DNA of 64,000 bases from Pseudomonas azerbaijanoccidentalis (GCF_019145495.1 NZ_JAHSTU010000009.1:248001-312000), one strand, 5' to 3'. Positions 45,027 through 54,890 are shown, numbered from the stretch's first letter. Numbers and translations: made by a program. The notes: a model not told the origin generated them from the letters alone.

Positions 45027-45775
45027 TGAGCGCTTTCCAATAATGAATTCAATTTCGAGTCCACGGCTTTCTGCGCGGAGCCCGCTGCCTTGTCCTGGGC
45101 TTTTTCAATCAACGCGTCCTGCACCCGTTGAGTCAGCGTTGGCTGCGCCGGTTGGTCAGGCAGGGCGGAAGCTTTGGCGAGTTGCTCTTCGGTCTTGGGT
45201 TTGTTCAGCACGTCGACGCCACTGACGGCGGAAACGGTGTTGTTGTCGACCAGGACTCGCAGGCCGTCGGAAGAAAACCAGATGCCGTCCTTGCGCAACG
45301 AATTGGCGTCAAACGCGACCTTCCAGCGGCTGTTTTCGTCGGAGCGGAAAAACGCCGCAACGCCGACATAACCGGCGGCTTTGTTCAGGGGCCACTTGTC
45401 GACCTGGCCCATGCCCGGCAGCAAAGTGATCTCGCGGTTCTCGATCAGGGTGTTGCCGAGGGCTTTTTGCGGGTCGTCCCACAGCGAGTCGGCGTCCACC
45501 GAGGAAAAGCGCTCCAGCGAAGTCAGCTGATAGACGCGCAGCACCACCGAAAGCGGTTTGCCCTCAGCGTCGGGGTTGAGCTGGTTGCCGCCGTCGGAGG
45601 TCAGGATGACTTTCTCGTTGTCATCGAACAGCATGTCGCCGGCCCACGTATCGTCGACACGCTTGCTGACCCGGTCGGTGACGCCGCAGGCGCTCAGTAC
45701 CGTCATCATCGCCACCACCGTCAGGCATTGAGCCAATGCCTTCGCGGGACGTTTCCCTGAAAAATTCTTGTCCAT
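45023..45775 (-). CDS. tssJ: Type VI secretion lipoprotein TssJ
   Basis: A 250-residue outer-membrane lipoprotein from ATG 45775 with AGGTAG upstream. The signal ends in the lipobox LSAC near residue 30. The transthyretin-like core includes LSVVLRVYQLTSLERFSSVD and LLPGMGQVDKWPLNKAAGYV, the usual TssJ segments. The C-terminal extension (about residues 200-250, Gln-, Ala- and Lys-rich helices) is longer than in many TssJ proteins. Confidence 0.93.
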   Translation of the reverse strand: MDKNFSGKRPAKALAQCLTVVAMMTVLSACGVTDRVSKRVDDTWAGDMLFDDNEKVILTSDGGNQLNPDAEGKPLSVVLRVYQLTSLERFSSVDADSLWDDPQKALGNTLIENREITLLPGMGQVDKWPLNKAAGYVGVAAFFRSDENSRWKVAFDANSLRKDGIWFSSDGLRVLVDNNTVSAVSGVDVLNKPKTEEQLAKASALPDQPAQPTLTQRVQDALIEKAQDKAAGSAQKAVDSKLNSLLESAQ

Positions 45776-45798
45776 GACCACTACCTGTAAATGCTCGA

Positions 45799-48402
45799 TC
45801 AGCACAGGCGATAGGCGAAATCGCCGTCGCTGCCCAATTCGATGTTCAAACTCTGGATCGGTTTGTCCTGCGCCATGCGCTCCAGTACCCGCTGCGCCAG
45901 TTCCGGCATGAGGGTCTTGGACAGAATGTTGTCGATGTTGCGGGCGCCGCTGTCGACTTCCGTGCAGCGCGAGGCAATGGCTTTGATCAGCGCCTCGTCA
46001 TAGCTGAGAACGGCCTGATGATTGCGCTCGAAGCGCTGGCGAATGCGCGCAAGCTTGAGCGCGACGATGCGCTCAAGAATCGCGTCCTTGACCGGGTAAT
46101 ACGGGACGATGGTCAGGCGGCCGAGGAAGGCTGGCTTGAATACCTGGTTCAATTCGTCACGCAGACCTTCGACGATGTCTTCCGGTGTCGGTTGCGGCTG
46201 GGCATTGAGGCACCACTGCATGATGCGGTCGGTGCCGGTGTTGGACGTGAGGATGATCACGGTGTTGCGGAAGTTGATCTCGCGACCTTCGCCGTCATCC
46301 AGCACACCTTTGTCGAACACCTGGAAAAACAGTTCGAGCACGTCCGGGTGGGCCTTTTCCACTTCATCGAGCAGCACCACGCTGTAGGGCTTGCGCCGCA
46401 CGGCTTCAGTCAGCACGCCGCCCTCGCCATAACCGACGTAACCCGGAGGTGAACCCTTGAGGCTCGAAACAGTGTGGGCTTCCTGGTACTCGGACATATT
46501 GATGGTGATGACGTTACGCTCGCCGCCGTACAAGGTGTCGGCCAGCGCCAGTGCGGTTTCGGTCTTGCCGACGCCGCTCGGGCCGAGCAACAGGAACACG
46601 CCGATCGGCTTGTTCGGATCTTCCATGCGGGCACGGGAAATCTTGATGCGCTTGCCGATTTCGTGCAGCGCGTGATCCTGACCGAGCACCCGCTCGCCCA
46701 GCAGAGCAGGCAGGCGTTGCACGGTTTCGATTTCGTCGCGCAGCATCTTGCCCAGCGGAATACCGGTCCAGCCTGAGATCACCTCACCGATGGTGCCGCC
46801 ATCCACCAAGGCATGCACCAGCGGTTGCTCACCCTGGACGCTGGCCAGTTCGTCGCGCACCGCGGCAATCTCCTGGGCATCCGGTGTCTGATTCTCGGGA
46901 TGGCTGAGGGCGCCGAGTTTTTCCACCAGTTGCAGCTCGCGTTGCCATTGTTGCTCAAGGGCCTCGCGTTTCCGCTGTTCGCTCAGCAACTCGGTGTTGA
47001 GGGTGGCCAGACGTCGGGCATGATCGCTGCCTTTGGCGGCTTCCTGTTGCAGTACCGAGATTTCCGCTTGCAGGTTGTCGATCTGGCGCTTGCAGTCTTC
47101 CAACGGACCCGGTTGCGCCGATTGCCCGAGGGCCACTCGTGCGCAAGCGGTGTCCAGTACGCTGACGGCTTTGTCCGGCAGTTGGCGCCCGGTGATGTAG
47201 CGATTGGACAGGCGCACGGCTTGCACCAGCGCTTCGTCCATCACCGTGACTTTGTGATGCTCCTGCATTTTGACCAGCAGGCCGCGCAGCATGTGGATCG
47301 CTTTGTCCTCGTCCGGTTCTTCGACCTTCACCACCTGGAAACGGCGGGCGAGGGCGGCATCTTTCTCGAAGTACTTCTTGTACTCGGCCCAGGTGGTCGC
47401 CGCGATGGTGCGCAACTCACCGCGAGCCAGGGCCGGCTTGAGCAGATTGGCGGCATCGTTCTGCCCGGCCTGGCCGCCCGAACCGATCAAGGTGTGCGCT
47501 TCATCAATGAACAGAATGATCGGGTGCAGGCTGCGCTTGGTTTCTTCAATGACTGACTTGAGGCGGTTTTCGAATTCGCCTTTCACGCCCGCACCGGCCT
47601 GCAACAAACCCAGGTCCAGGGTGTGAATGGCAACGCCCTTGAGCACAGACGGCACGTCGCCTTGGACGATGCGCAGGGCCAGGCCTTCAACCACAGCGGT
47701 TTTACCCACGCCGGCTTCACCGGTGAGGATCGGGTTGTTCTGGCGGCGGCGGGTGAGGATGTCGACCATCTGCCGCACTTCGAATTCACGACCCAGCACC
47801 GGGTCGATCCGGCCTTCGCGAGCGCTTTGCGTAAGGTTGATGGTGTATTGATCGAGGGCCGGGGTCTTGCCGTTGCCTTTGATCGGGCTGGCGCTGGCGG
47901 TATCTGAAGTGCCCAGCGGTTTGGCCAGGGCCGACTCGGCGCTGCCCTCCACCAACGCGTTGAGGTTCACGCGCAAATCGTCGGCGTTGATTTTTTCCAG
48001 CTCCGCCGCACCCGCAATCACCACCCGGCGCAGTTCGTCGTCATCGAGCAACGCCTGCAACAGATGGCCGGTGCGGATCTGCGCCTGACCGAATTCGATG
48101 GACGCCAGCACCCATGCCTGCTCGATCATGCGGGTCAGGTGCGGGGACAGCGCAGGCGTACGGGTATTGCCTTTCTTGAACGTCCCCAGCGCCGTCACCA
48201 ATTGCGCCTGCAAGCGTTCAGGCACCACGTCGTAATGACGCAGGATGGCTGGCAGGTCGTTGTCGTGGCTGTCGAGCAACTGCAACAACAGGTGCTCGAT
48301 CTCGACATCGTAATGGTGTTCCGACAGGCACAGCGCCGCGGCGCTTTCGGTGGCGGTACGGCTGGTGTCGTTCAGCTTGGCGAACAGGGACTTCAGGTTC
48401 AC
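45799..48402 (-). CDS. tssH: Type VI secretion ATPase TssH (ClpV)
   Basis: An 867-residue AAA+ protein that disassembles contracted sheath. GTG start at 48402, overlapping the tssG stop in GTGA. The N-domain includes ALCLSEHHYDVEIEHLLLQL, which binds TssC. The first ATPase has Walker A GEAGVGKTA (about residue 223) and Walker B IILFIDEAHTLIG. The second has GPSGVGKTE (about 603) and VVLLDEVEKAHPDVLELFFQ. The inserted middle helices are shorter than in ClpB, as expected for ClpV. Confidence 0.95.
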   Translation of the reverse strand: MNLKSLFAKLNDTSRTATESAAALCLSEHHYDVEIEHLLLQLLDSHDNDLPAILRHYDVVPERLQAQLVTALGTFKKGNTRTPALSPHLTRMIEQAWVLASIEFGQAQIRTGHLLQALLDDDELRRVVIAGAAELEKINADDLRVNLNALVEGSAESALAKPLGTSDTASASPIKGNGKTPALDQYTINLTQSAREGRIDPVLGREFEVRQMVDILTRRRQNNPILTGEAGVGKTAVVEGLALRIVQGDVPSVLKGVAIHTLDLGLLQAGAGVKGEFENRLKSVIEETKRSLHPIILFIDEAHTLIGSGGQAGQNDAANLLKPALARGELRTIAATTWAEYKKYFEKDAALARRFQVVKVEEPDEDKAIHMLRGLLVKMQEHHKVTVMDEALVQAVRLSNRYITGRQLPDKAVSVLDTACARVALGQSAQPGPLEDCKRQIDNLQAEISVLQQEAAKGSDHARRLATLNTELLSEQRKREALEQQWQRELQLVEKLGALSHPENQTPDAQEIAAVRDELASVQGEQPLVHALVDGGTIGEVISGWTGIPLGKMLRDEIETVQRLPALLGERVLGQDHALHEIGKRIKISRARMEDPNKPIGVFLLLGPSGVGKTETALALADTLYGGERNVITINMSEYQEAHTVSSLKGSPPGYVGYGEGGVLTEAVRRKPYSVVLLDEVEKAHPDVLELFFQVFDKGVLDDGEGREINFRNTVIILTSNTGTDRIMQWCLNAQPQPTPEDIVEGLRDELNQVFKPAFLGRLTIVPYYPVKDAILERIVALKLARIRQRFERNHQAVLSYDEALIKAIASRCTEVDSGARNIDNILSKTLMPELAQRVLERMAQDKPIQSLNIELGSDGDFAYRLC

Positions 48403-49469
48403 AGGGAGACCCCATCAAAAGGAATGTGGAAGAGCGCGCAACGGGAGAGTTCCACGTCGACGCCTGGTCGTTTGAGCCAACCGAGCCGGCCCAGCGAAAC
48501 GTTGCCCTGACGACCGAGGCGGGCGACAGGGACGGCTTGGGGTTTAAGCTTGGGTGCCAACTGGAAATCGAGTTCGGCACCGACGTAGAAGCGCACCAGT
48601 TCAACCAGTTTCTGGTAGTCGACGCTGCCCGGCTGCAAGCGTTGATAGTCGGCCAGTTCCAGCGGCGCCGTTTCGATGCGCACGCACGATTGGTAATCCC
48701 AGACCCGGTTGCCGGCGACGGCGCTCTGCCCAAGCACAGCGTTCTTGCGCCCCAGCTGCGTGCATTGGCTGGTATCGAGCTTCAGCCAGCGACCGGCAAA
48801 GGGCTTGACCTTGAATGGCAGCGAAAAATAGAAGCTGAGCATCACTTCCAGGTTCAAGGCATTGCGTGGCTTCTGCGCGAACAGCCCGGAGAAGTAGCTG
48901 AACAATTCACGACGCAGCGGCGAGCCTTGCTTGTCGAATTTCTGCTTCTGCGCCTCGGGGCCGAACCCCACCAGATTCAGCAGGTAGCGGTCGAAATCCG
49001 AACTGCCGTTGCGCTCGTACTCGATGTAGAACTTGTACTTTTGCCAGGCTTCGTAGAACAGCGTGGTCATGCGATGCGAAAAGATGTCGAGGAACGCATG
49101 GGCCGCGTCATCCCGGTACTGAATGTGCCGCTCGATCAACAGCTCGGTGTACGGGCGCGGCAAGACACCCGACGGCCCGACCAGCCCCATGAACGTGACT
49201 TGCACTTCGGACAGCGGCAGGCCGGCCACGGACACCTTGCCTTCACGCTCGAACTGCAAATCGCTGACTTCACTGGCCGGGAAGTTGAGCGACAGCTGCG
49301 AGCGAAAACGCAGAGGGTCTTCGTGCGGTCGGGTTTCCAGGTCCATGCGCCCGGTTCTGCTGTAATGCAGGCGAAGCAAGCGCACCAATTGGAAAAACTC
49401 GAATCGGTGCGGCTCAGCCCGTGCCTGATCAATTAGACCAGGGGTTGATCGCCGGTTCGCGGTGGCCAT
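48399..49469 (-). CDS. tssG: Type VI secretion baseplate protein TssG
   Basis: A 356-residue TssG (VasB/ImpH family). The N-terminal part, RAEPHRFEFFQLVRLLRLHY, and the central VTFMGLVGPSGVLPRPYTEL are the family marks. It overlaps tssF by 37 bases and tssH by four. In the baseplate wedge one TssG binds two TssF. Confidence 0.94.
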   Translation of the reverse strand: MATANRRSTPGLIDQARAEPHRFEFFQLVRLLRLHYSRTGRMDLETRPHEDPLRFRSQLSLNFPASEVSDLQFEREGKVSVAGLPLSEVQVTFMGLVGPSGVLPRPYTELLIERHIQYRDDAAHAFLDIFSHRMTTLFYEAWQKYKFYIEYERNGSSDFDRYLLNLVGFGPEAQKQKFDKQGSPLRRELFSYFSGLFAQKPRNALNLEVMLSFYFSLPFKVKPFAGRWLKLDTSQCTQLGRKNAVLGQSAVAGNRVWDYQSCVRIETAPLELADYQRLQPGSVDYQKLVELVRFYVGAELDFQLAPKLKPQAVPVARLGRQGNVSLGRLGWLKRPGVDVELSRCALFHIPFDGVSL

Positions 49470-51265
49470 TGGACGACTCTCTTTTCGCGCTGCAAGGTGC
49501 GAAGGGTTAATTGGGTAAAGCTGTTCATCGAGCAGTACTGACCGAAGAAGTGGTCGAGCACCATGCCGAACAAAAACACACCGCTGCCGGTGTATTGGCT
49601 TTCATCGAAATTGAGGGTGATGCCGACACCGCGCACGAAGTTCGGTCGCGGGTGGCCGATGCGCGCAACCACCGGTTCGCTGCTGACCGAGACGATGCCG
49701 TTGATCTGTTTGCGGATCGCCGAAACGTTGCGGTAGTTGTAGAGCGACAACAGCTCCAGCAGCACCTCGCGACCACGGGACACCAGCGACATGTGGTTCA
49801 GCGACAGGTGTGAAATCAGCCGCCAGATCACCCCGTTGCCCAGCGGCACGCGCGCGGTGGCGGTGGGCTTGCGCAGGCAGCGGATGTCCTTGATCACCGA
49901 GTTACCGGGAATGTTGAAATCACCGCGTTCGCCACCGAATGGCAACATCAGGGGCAAATCGCGATTGCTGCAAGTCAGGCGGATGCTCAACGTATCGTTG
50001 TTGGACTCCATCAACCCCAGCTCTCGGTCCACCACCCGGATAAACACGTTCGAGCCATCGCGCTGGCCGGTCTGCACGGCACGGCGTCGGGCAATCCAGA
50101 AACTCTGGCCGGGGCCCTGGTCGCCACGGGGTTCGAAAAACGGGTGGCAAGTGCCAACCTGGTCGAGACCGCCGACCTTGCGCACGCGCCGCACGCGATC
50201 GATGGACACCACTTCCGCCGAGCTTTGCAGGCGCACATCCGGTGTCACTGCGTATTCGTGCTGGGCGTGGGTCAACTTGATCGGCTCGGCCTGCTGGCGG
50301 AACAAATTGATGATCGGCGTGCAATTGAGCTTGAAGTTATTGCGCCCGATGTTTTGCGTCAGGCGTGCGAGGCGGTCGCTCAGGTCATAGTCGGAGAAGT
50401 AGAAGTTGACCTCGACCTTCTCGATGTCCTTGCCCGCCAGAATCCGCGCAAAGCCCGACAGGTCGAAGAACATGAATTTGTCGGGAAAGGTGAAGTACTC
50501 GTGCAGCAGGCGATAGCCGAGGAACGAGCGCTCCGAATAGTCCACCAGGCCTTCGTCCAGACCATAGCCGACGGCTTTCAACGCATTGGCCGGCAAGACA
50601 ACCTCGCGGGTGCGCCCCTGATCTTCGAAGCTCAGCGTGGCCTTGGCCAGGTTGTTGAACAGCAGTTCGTACAGTTGCAGCATCAACGTGCTTTCGCCGT
50701 CGAGGAAAAACCGCAGGCTGTCGAGTTCCATCTTGCCGAACATCACATCGGAGGTCGCGGCCAGACCGATGCGCAAGCGTGCGACCAGATCGGCACTGTG
50801 GCCGTTGAACGCCGAGCGCTCCATCTCGATGAACGACGCCTGTTGCACCGCCACCGGCCACAGCTCAACCGGGTAGCAGGTACGGAATTTACACACCACA
50901 CCATCAATCGGGTTGGCACTGAGCTCGGTATGCCGGGGCACACGGAAGGCTTCGGTGACTTTTTCCTGTTTGCCCAGATTGAACTCGACGATCGACATCG
51001 ACGGGGTAGGGCGCAGGTAATGCGGGTACAGCACTTCAAGAAACGACTCGACGATTTCCGGCAGTTCGTCATCGAGTTTTTTGTGCACCCGCGCCGACAG
51101 GAACGAGAACGCTTCAATCAAGCGCTCGGTATGCGGGTCTTCGCAGTTATCGCCCTCGATGAGCAACCGCGAAGCGATTTTCGGGTACTGGCTCGCGAAC
51201 TCCTGGCCCAAAAAGCGCAGGTGCGACAGTTCCTTTTCGTAATAGGGCAGCAGATCGTCGAGCAT
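49433..51265 (-). CDS. tssF: Type VI secretion baseplate protein TssF
   Basis: A 610-residue TssF (VasA/ImpG family). It opens LLPYYEKELSHLRFLGQEFA, and has VESFLEVLYPHYLRPTPSMS and later HLSLNHMSLVSRGREVLLEL. It is the largest wedge component around the VgrG spike. The start overlaps the tssE stop by one base. Confidence 0.95.
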   Translation of the reverse strand: MLDDLLPYYEKELSHLRFLGQEFASQYPKIASRLLIEGDNCEDPHTERLIEAFSFLSARVHKKLDDELPEIVESFLEVLYPHYLRPTPSMSIVEFNLGKQEKVTEAFRVPRHTELSANPIDGVVCKFRTCYPVELWPVAVQQASFIEMERSAFNGHSADLVARLRIGLAATSDVMFGKMELDSLRFFLDGESTLMLQLYELLFNNLAKATLSFEDQGRTREVVLPANALKAVGYGLDEGLVDYSERSFLGYRLLHEYFTFPDKFMFFDLSGFARILAGKDIEKVEVNFYFSDYDLSDRLARLTQNIGRNNFKLNCTPIINLFRQQAEPIKLTHAQHEYAVTPDVRLQSSAEVVSIDRVRRVRKVGGLDQVGTCHPFFEPRGDQGPGQSFWIARRRAVQTGQRDGSNVFIRVVDRELGLMESNNDTLSIRLTCSNRDLPLMLPFGGERGDFNIPGNSVIKDIRCLRKPTATARVPLGNGVIWRLISHLSLNHMSLVSRGREVLLELLSLYNYRNVSAIRKQINGIVSVSSEPVVARIGHPRPNFVRGVGITLNFDESQYTGSGVFLFGMVLDHFFGQYCSMNSFTQLTLRTLQREKRVVQWPPRTGDQPLV

Positions 51266-51747
51266 CAGTTGAGGTTCTGCACTTTGTATTCCTGGGTGTT
51301 GACCTGCAGCACCGCGTCAAAGGACACCTGACGGGTAACGTCTTGCAGGCGCAGGACCGCGTCCACACGAAAGGTCAGCATGCGTTGGCCGGTCTGTTGG
51401 GCGAGCAGTTGCACTTTGACGCTGCGAAAACGCCGGTCGCCGACCGTGATCGCTTTCTCCAGTTGCCGCTGGATCAGCAGGCGATCCTTGGGGTCAAGCA
51501 CGCTGCGGCTGGTGAAGTCCGGCATGCCGTAATCGAGGATGCTGCCGCTCAGGTTGACGAAACCGTCCAGCTCGTTGGCGACCAGGGACTGGCGGGTGTT
51601 GACCAGAATTTCCAGGTCGCGAATGATGCTGGCCTTGTAATCGGCCAGCGAACACAAGCGCTGCGATGACGCTTCGACGGACTGATGCGGACGATCGTCC
51701 AGCAATCGATCCAGCAGTGATGGCAACAGCTTGTGTTGACTGGTCAT
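51265..51747 (-). CDS. tssE: Type VI secretion baseplate protein TssE
   Basis: A 160-residue TssE, a gp25-like lysozyme-related protein without catalytic activity. GGGAGG lies upstream. LLPSLLDRLLDD marks the start, and SGSILDYGMPDFTSRSVLDP is followed by FDAVLQVNTQEYKVQNLN at the end. It starts sheath polymerisation on the baseplate. Confidence 0.93.
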   Translation of the reverse strand: MTSQHKLLPSLLDRLLDDRPHQSVEASSQRLCSLADYKASIIRDLEILVNTRQSLVANELDGFVNLSGSILDYGMPDFTSRSVLDPKDRLLIQRQLEKAITVGDRRFRSVKVQLLAQQTGQRMLTFRVDAVLRLQDVTRQVSFDAVLQVNTQEYKVQNLN

Positions 51748-51772
51748 GGTGCCTCCCTGGCAATGTGCTCGA

Positions 51773-53275
51773 TCAGCCGCGCGTCGATTGCGGCAATTCA
51801 GCGACCAGGCGCAACGAAGCGGTCAGTTCGTCCAGTTGATAGTGTGGGCGCAAGTACGTCACCGCCTTGTAGACGCCCGGTTTGCCCGGCACTTCAAACA
51901 CCTCGGCACGCGCTTCACGCAACGGGAACTTGGCCTTGGCTTCCTGGCTCGCGGTGTCGTCCAGCAACACGTAGCTCGACAGCCACTTGTTGAGGAACAG
52001 CTCGACGTCCTTGCGCGAGGCGAAGCTGCCGATCTTGTCGCGCATGATCGCCTTCATGTAGTGGGCGATGCGCGAGGTGGCGAAGATGTACTGCAACTGC
52101 GCGGACAGCCGGGCGTTGGCGTTGGCGATGTCGGTGTTGTATTGCTTCTGCTTCTGCGTCGACTGGGTGCCGAAGAACGCGGCGTAGTCGGTGCCTTTGC
52201 AGTGCACCAGCGGAATGAACCCGAGGTCCGACAGCTCTTTCTCGCGGCGGTCGGTGATGGCGATTTCAGTCGGGCACTTGAGGGCGATTTCACCGTCATC
52301 GGTCTTGAACGTGTGGGTCGGCAGACCTTCAACCAGACCACCACCCTCGACACCACGAATCGCCACGCACCAGCCGTAACGGGAGAACGCATCGGTGACC
52401 CGGGTGCCCAGCGCGTAGGCGGCGTTCATCCACAGATACTTGTTGTGGTCGCGGCCATCAACGCTTTCGACGAAGTTGAATTCCTCGACCGGCGTGGTAT
52501 CCGGACCGTAAGGCAGGCGACCGAGCACGTGGGGCAGGGTCAGGCCGACATAACGCGAGTCTTCGGAGGCGCGGAACGACTTCCACTTGGCATATTCGAC
52601 GGTGTCGAAAATCTTCGCCAGATCCCGTGGGCCGGACATGTCGGTAAACGAATCCCAGCCAAACAGCTCAGGCGAGGCCGCCGAGATGAACGGTGCATGG
52701 GCGGCCGCCGCGACGTGGGAAATCTCTTCGAGCAGGTACATGTCTTCCGGGCTGCGGTTGAACTCGTAGTCACCCAGCAGCATGCCGAACGGTGCACCAC
52801 CGAAGGTGCCGTACTCTTCTTCGTAGATCTTCTTGAACAGCGCGCTCTGGTCGAATTCGGAAGCGGCCTTGAGGTCGCGCACCAGGTCTTTCTTCGAGGC
52901 ATTGAGCAGGTGGATCTTCAGCGTGGTGCTGGTCTCGGTCTGGTCGACCTGGTACTTCAGGCCGCGCCAGGACGCTTCCAGCTGCTGGAATTCGTTGGCG
53001 TGCATGATTTCGTTCATTTGCTCGGAGAGCATCGCGTCGATCTCGGCGATGCGCGCGTCGAGCACGGCGATCAGGTCCTTGCTCGGCGTCATTTCGCCTT
53101 CCAGGATCTGGTTGACCAACTCGCCGATCAGGTCGCGGGTGCGGGTGCGCTCGGTCTCGGAGCGGGCCACGCGGCTTTGCGAAATGATGCTGTCGAGCAG
53201 CGAGGATTGCGCGGTGAAGTTTTCCACTTCAACCAGCTCGCTGTCCTGTTGAGTCACGGTTTGCTTGTCGTTCAT
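51773..53275 (-). CDS. tssC: Type VI secretion sheath protein TssC (VipB)
   Basis: A 500-residue large sheath subunit. AGGAG precedes the start. ANEFQQLEASWRGLKYQVDQ, then FGGAPFGMLLGDYEFNRSPE, then FLNKWLSSYVLLDD and the final LRPHYQLDELTASLRLVAEL are clear family segments. With TssB it builds the contractile sheath. Confidence 0.97.
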   Translation of the reverse strand: MNDKQTVTQQDSELVEVENFTAQSSLLDSIISQSRVARSETERTRTRDLIGELVNQILEGEMTPSKDLIAVLDARIAEIDAMLSEQMNEIMHANEFQQLEASWRGLKYQVDQTETSTTLKIHLLNASKKDLVRDLKAASEFDQSALFKKIYEEEYGTFGGAPFGMLLGDYEFNRSPEDMYLLEEISHVAAAAHAPFISAASPELFGWDSFTDMSGPRDLAKIFDTVEYAKWKSFRASEDSRYVGLTLPHVLGRLPYGPDTTPVEEFNFVESVDGRDHNKYLWMNAAYALGTRVTDAFSRYGWCVAIRGVEGGGLVEGLPTHTFKTDDGEIALKCPTEIAITDRREKELSDLGFIPLVHCKGTDYAAFFGTQSTQKQKQYNTDIANANARLSAQLQYIFATSRIAHYMKAIMRDKIGSFASRKDVELFLNKWLSSYVLLDDTASQEAKAKFPLREARAEVFEVPGKPGVYKAVTYLRPHYQLDELTASLRLVAELPQSTRG

Positions 53276-53285
53276 CGTCAGGCTC

Positions 53286-53819
53286 CTACGCTTTGCCGTC
53301 GGTGGCTGGAACGGCGGCTTCGCGACCGAATTCCTTGCCCAGGGTTTTCAACTTCTCGGTGTTCTGCAACACGTCCATCAGCAGCTCTTCGAGCTTGTCG
53401 TTGCCGCCCATTTTGTTGCGCAGGTCCGCCAGCTTGTTGCGCACTTCCAGCAGCTTGCGCAGCGGCTCGACCTGCTTGACCACGTTCTGTGGTTCGAAGT
53501 CTTCGAGGGCGTTGAAGTTGAGTTCGACACCCAGCTGCGTGCCGTTCTTCGCCAGGGTGTTGTCGACGCGGTAGGTCAGGCGCGGCTTGATGCCCTTGAG
53601 CACGCCGTTGAAGTTGTCGCGGTCGATGAAAATGAACTTGCGGTCCTTGAGCTTCGGCAGCGGCTCCAGCGGGTTGCCGGAGAAATCGCCCAGCACACCG
53701 ACGACAAAGGGCAGCTCTTTCTTTTCCTGAGCGTCACCGATATCCACGTCATAGGTGATATGGACCCGAGGCGCGCGAACGCGGTCGAGTTTGTGCTGGG
53801 TACTTTCCTTCTTCGCCAT
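53286..53819 (-). CDS. tssB: Type VI secretion sheath protein TssB (VipA)
   Basis: A 177-residue small sheath subunit from ATG 53819 with AGGAG six bases upstream; seven further codons upstream are not needed. It contains RVHITYDVDIGDAQEKKELP, FVVGVLGDFSGNPLEPLPKL and FNALEDFEPQNVVKQVEPLR, all family-typical. tssC follows after ten bases. Confidence 0.97.
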   Translation of the reverse strand: MAKKESTQHKLDRVRAPRVHITYDVDIGDAQEKKELPFVVGVLGDFSGNPLEPLPKLKDRKFIFIDRDNFNGVLKGIKPRLTYRVDNTLAKNGTQLGVELNFNALEDFEPQNVVKQVEPLRKLLEVRNKLADLRNKMGGNDKLEELLMDVLQNTEKLKTLGKEFGREAAVPATDGKA

Positions 53820-53887
53820 CGTGATCTCCTGTGCGAACAATTCGCTGCAAGTCGTTTGCGTGTCGGTTCAATGGGTGGCCGAGCGCG

Positions 53888-54640
53888 TTACATTCCTTCG
53901 ATCGTCAGCAGCAGGCGCTGACGGATTTCATCGTTCATGTCCATGATGTTTTCAAGGCCCACCAACTCTTCGAAGCTGGTGTTGCCGGCGATCTGGGTGC
54001 TGCTGCGGATTACCGCTTCGTCGGGCAATTGCGAACGAACCGGTGAGCTGATGACGCAGAAGGGCAGGTCGCCGAAGTCCTTCAAGCGTTCGAAACTGAC
54101 GGGGAAACGCAGGCCTTCGAGCAGGCGGCTGATGCCGGGCGACTTGCTCAGGCAGTAGAAGAGCACCAGGTAATGCACCACGAACCGGTACAACTCGGCG
54201 CTGCTGCGATTGGGGTCTTTGATCACCGTACGGAAACGCGCCAGGTCGAAAGAGCTGAAGCCCACCACCCAACGCACGGGACTGGTGATGCGAATGGTTT
54301 GACCGCTTTGGGACAGCACCTTGTCGTACTCCAGCGCATACAGTTGCGGAGTGGTGCTGAGCAGGTTGAGCGGCACTTCGAGTTCATTGACCAGTTGGAA
54401 CGGAGCGCCCGAACCGATGCGGTCGTAGAGTTCCTTGAGTTCCTTGAAATGGTGCTGGGTTTCGCGGCCGCTACTGCGTTGCGCGCCCTGCAGGTACTCA
54501 CCGAAAAACGTCTGCGGACGAATCAGCAATGCCAGGGTCGCCAGATAATCCGAAGCCTGCGCCTTCAGCGCATCAGAAATGGCTCGGGTCTGGCTTCGCA
54601 GCTTGATCAATGCTTCAACATCAAAAAACGTCTGAGTCAT
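53888..54640 (-). CDS. T6SS-associated protein of unknown function, first gene of the operon
   Basis: A 250-residue protein starting at ATG 54640, with AAGGA ten bases upstream. It is mostly helical at the start (TFFDVEALIKLRSQTRAISD) and mixed afterwards, with ITSPVRWVVGFSSFDLARFR, HYLVLFYCLSKSPGISRLLE and PFCVISSPVRSQ. I see no signal peptide, membrane span or known domain, and it is not TssA or TagJ. It is the first gene before tssB with a 68-base gap, so it is probably a cytoplasmic component or regulator of the apparatus. Confidence 0.75.
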   Translation of the reverse strand: MTQTFFDVEALIKLRSQTRAISDALKAQASDYLATLALLIRPQTFFGEYLQGAQRSSGRETQHHFKELKELYDRIGSGAPFQLVNELEVPLNLLSTTPQLYALEYDKVLSQSGQTIRITSPVRWVVGFSSFDLARFRTVIKDPNRSSAELYRFVVHYLVLFYCLSKSPGISRLLEGLRFPVSFERLKDFGDLPFCVISSPVRSQLPDEAVIRSSTQIAGNTSFEELVGLENIMDMNDEIRQRLLLTIEGM

Positions 54641-54756
54641 CGGTACATCGTCCTTGAACACTTCACGCCTTCCTGGATAAAAACCGGGGCATGTCGATCG
54701 ACTGATTTCTCGAGTAAACCGTTGTCCACGAGAAGTGATTGCTAATGTTCGAAATC

Positions 54757-54791
54757 AAAAAAACACACTGCCGGGGATCGCCGGGAGTGTG
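54757..54791 (-). terminator. Strong terminator-type hairpin in front of the T6SS operon
   Basis: On the minus strand CACACTCCCGG pairs with CCGGCAGTGTG across a six-base loop and is followed by seven T. It lies 117 bases upstream of the first T6SS start codon, on the same strand. It either ends an upstream minus-strand transcript or acts as a leader attenuator. Confidence 0.75.
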
Positions 54792-54861
54792 ATGCTGGCA
54801 TATGGATATTGAGTTGCCAGTAACGTCGTGTATGGCAACACCACGTATCGAAAAGTTCATT

Positions 54862-54890
54862 CGAGAACGGATTTTTTCTCGTTTTTGTTA
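54862..54890 (+). terminator. Short plus-strand terminator-like hairpin
   Basis: CGAGAA pairs with TTCTCG around CGGATTTT and is followed by TTTTTGTT. The stem has six pairs only. Confidence 0.45.

Noticed and set aside
48426..49436. Long plus-strand frame opposite tssG
   Set aside because: Antisense of tssG with no family pattern or start signal.
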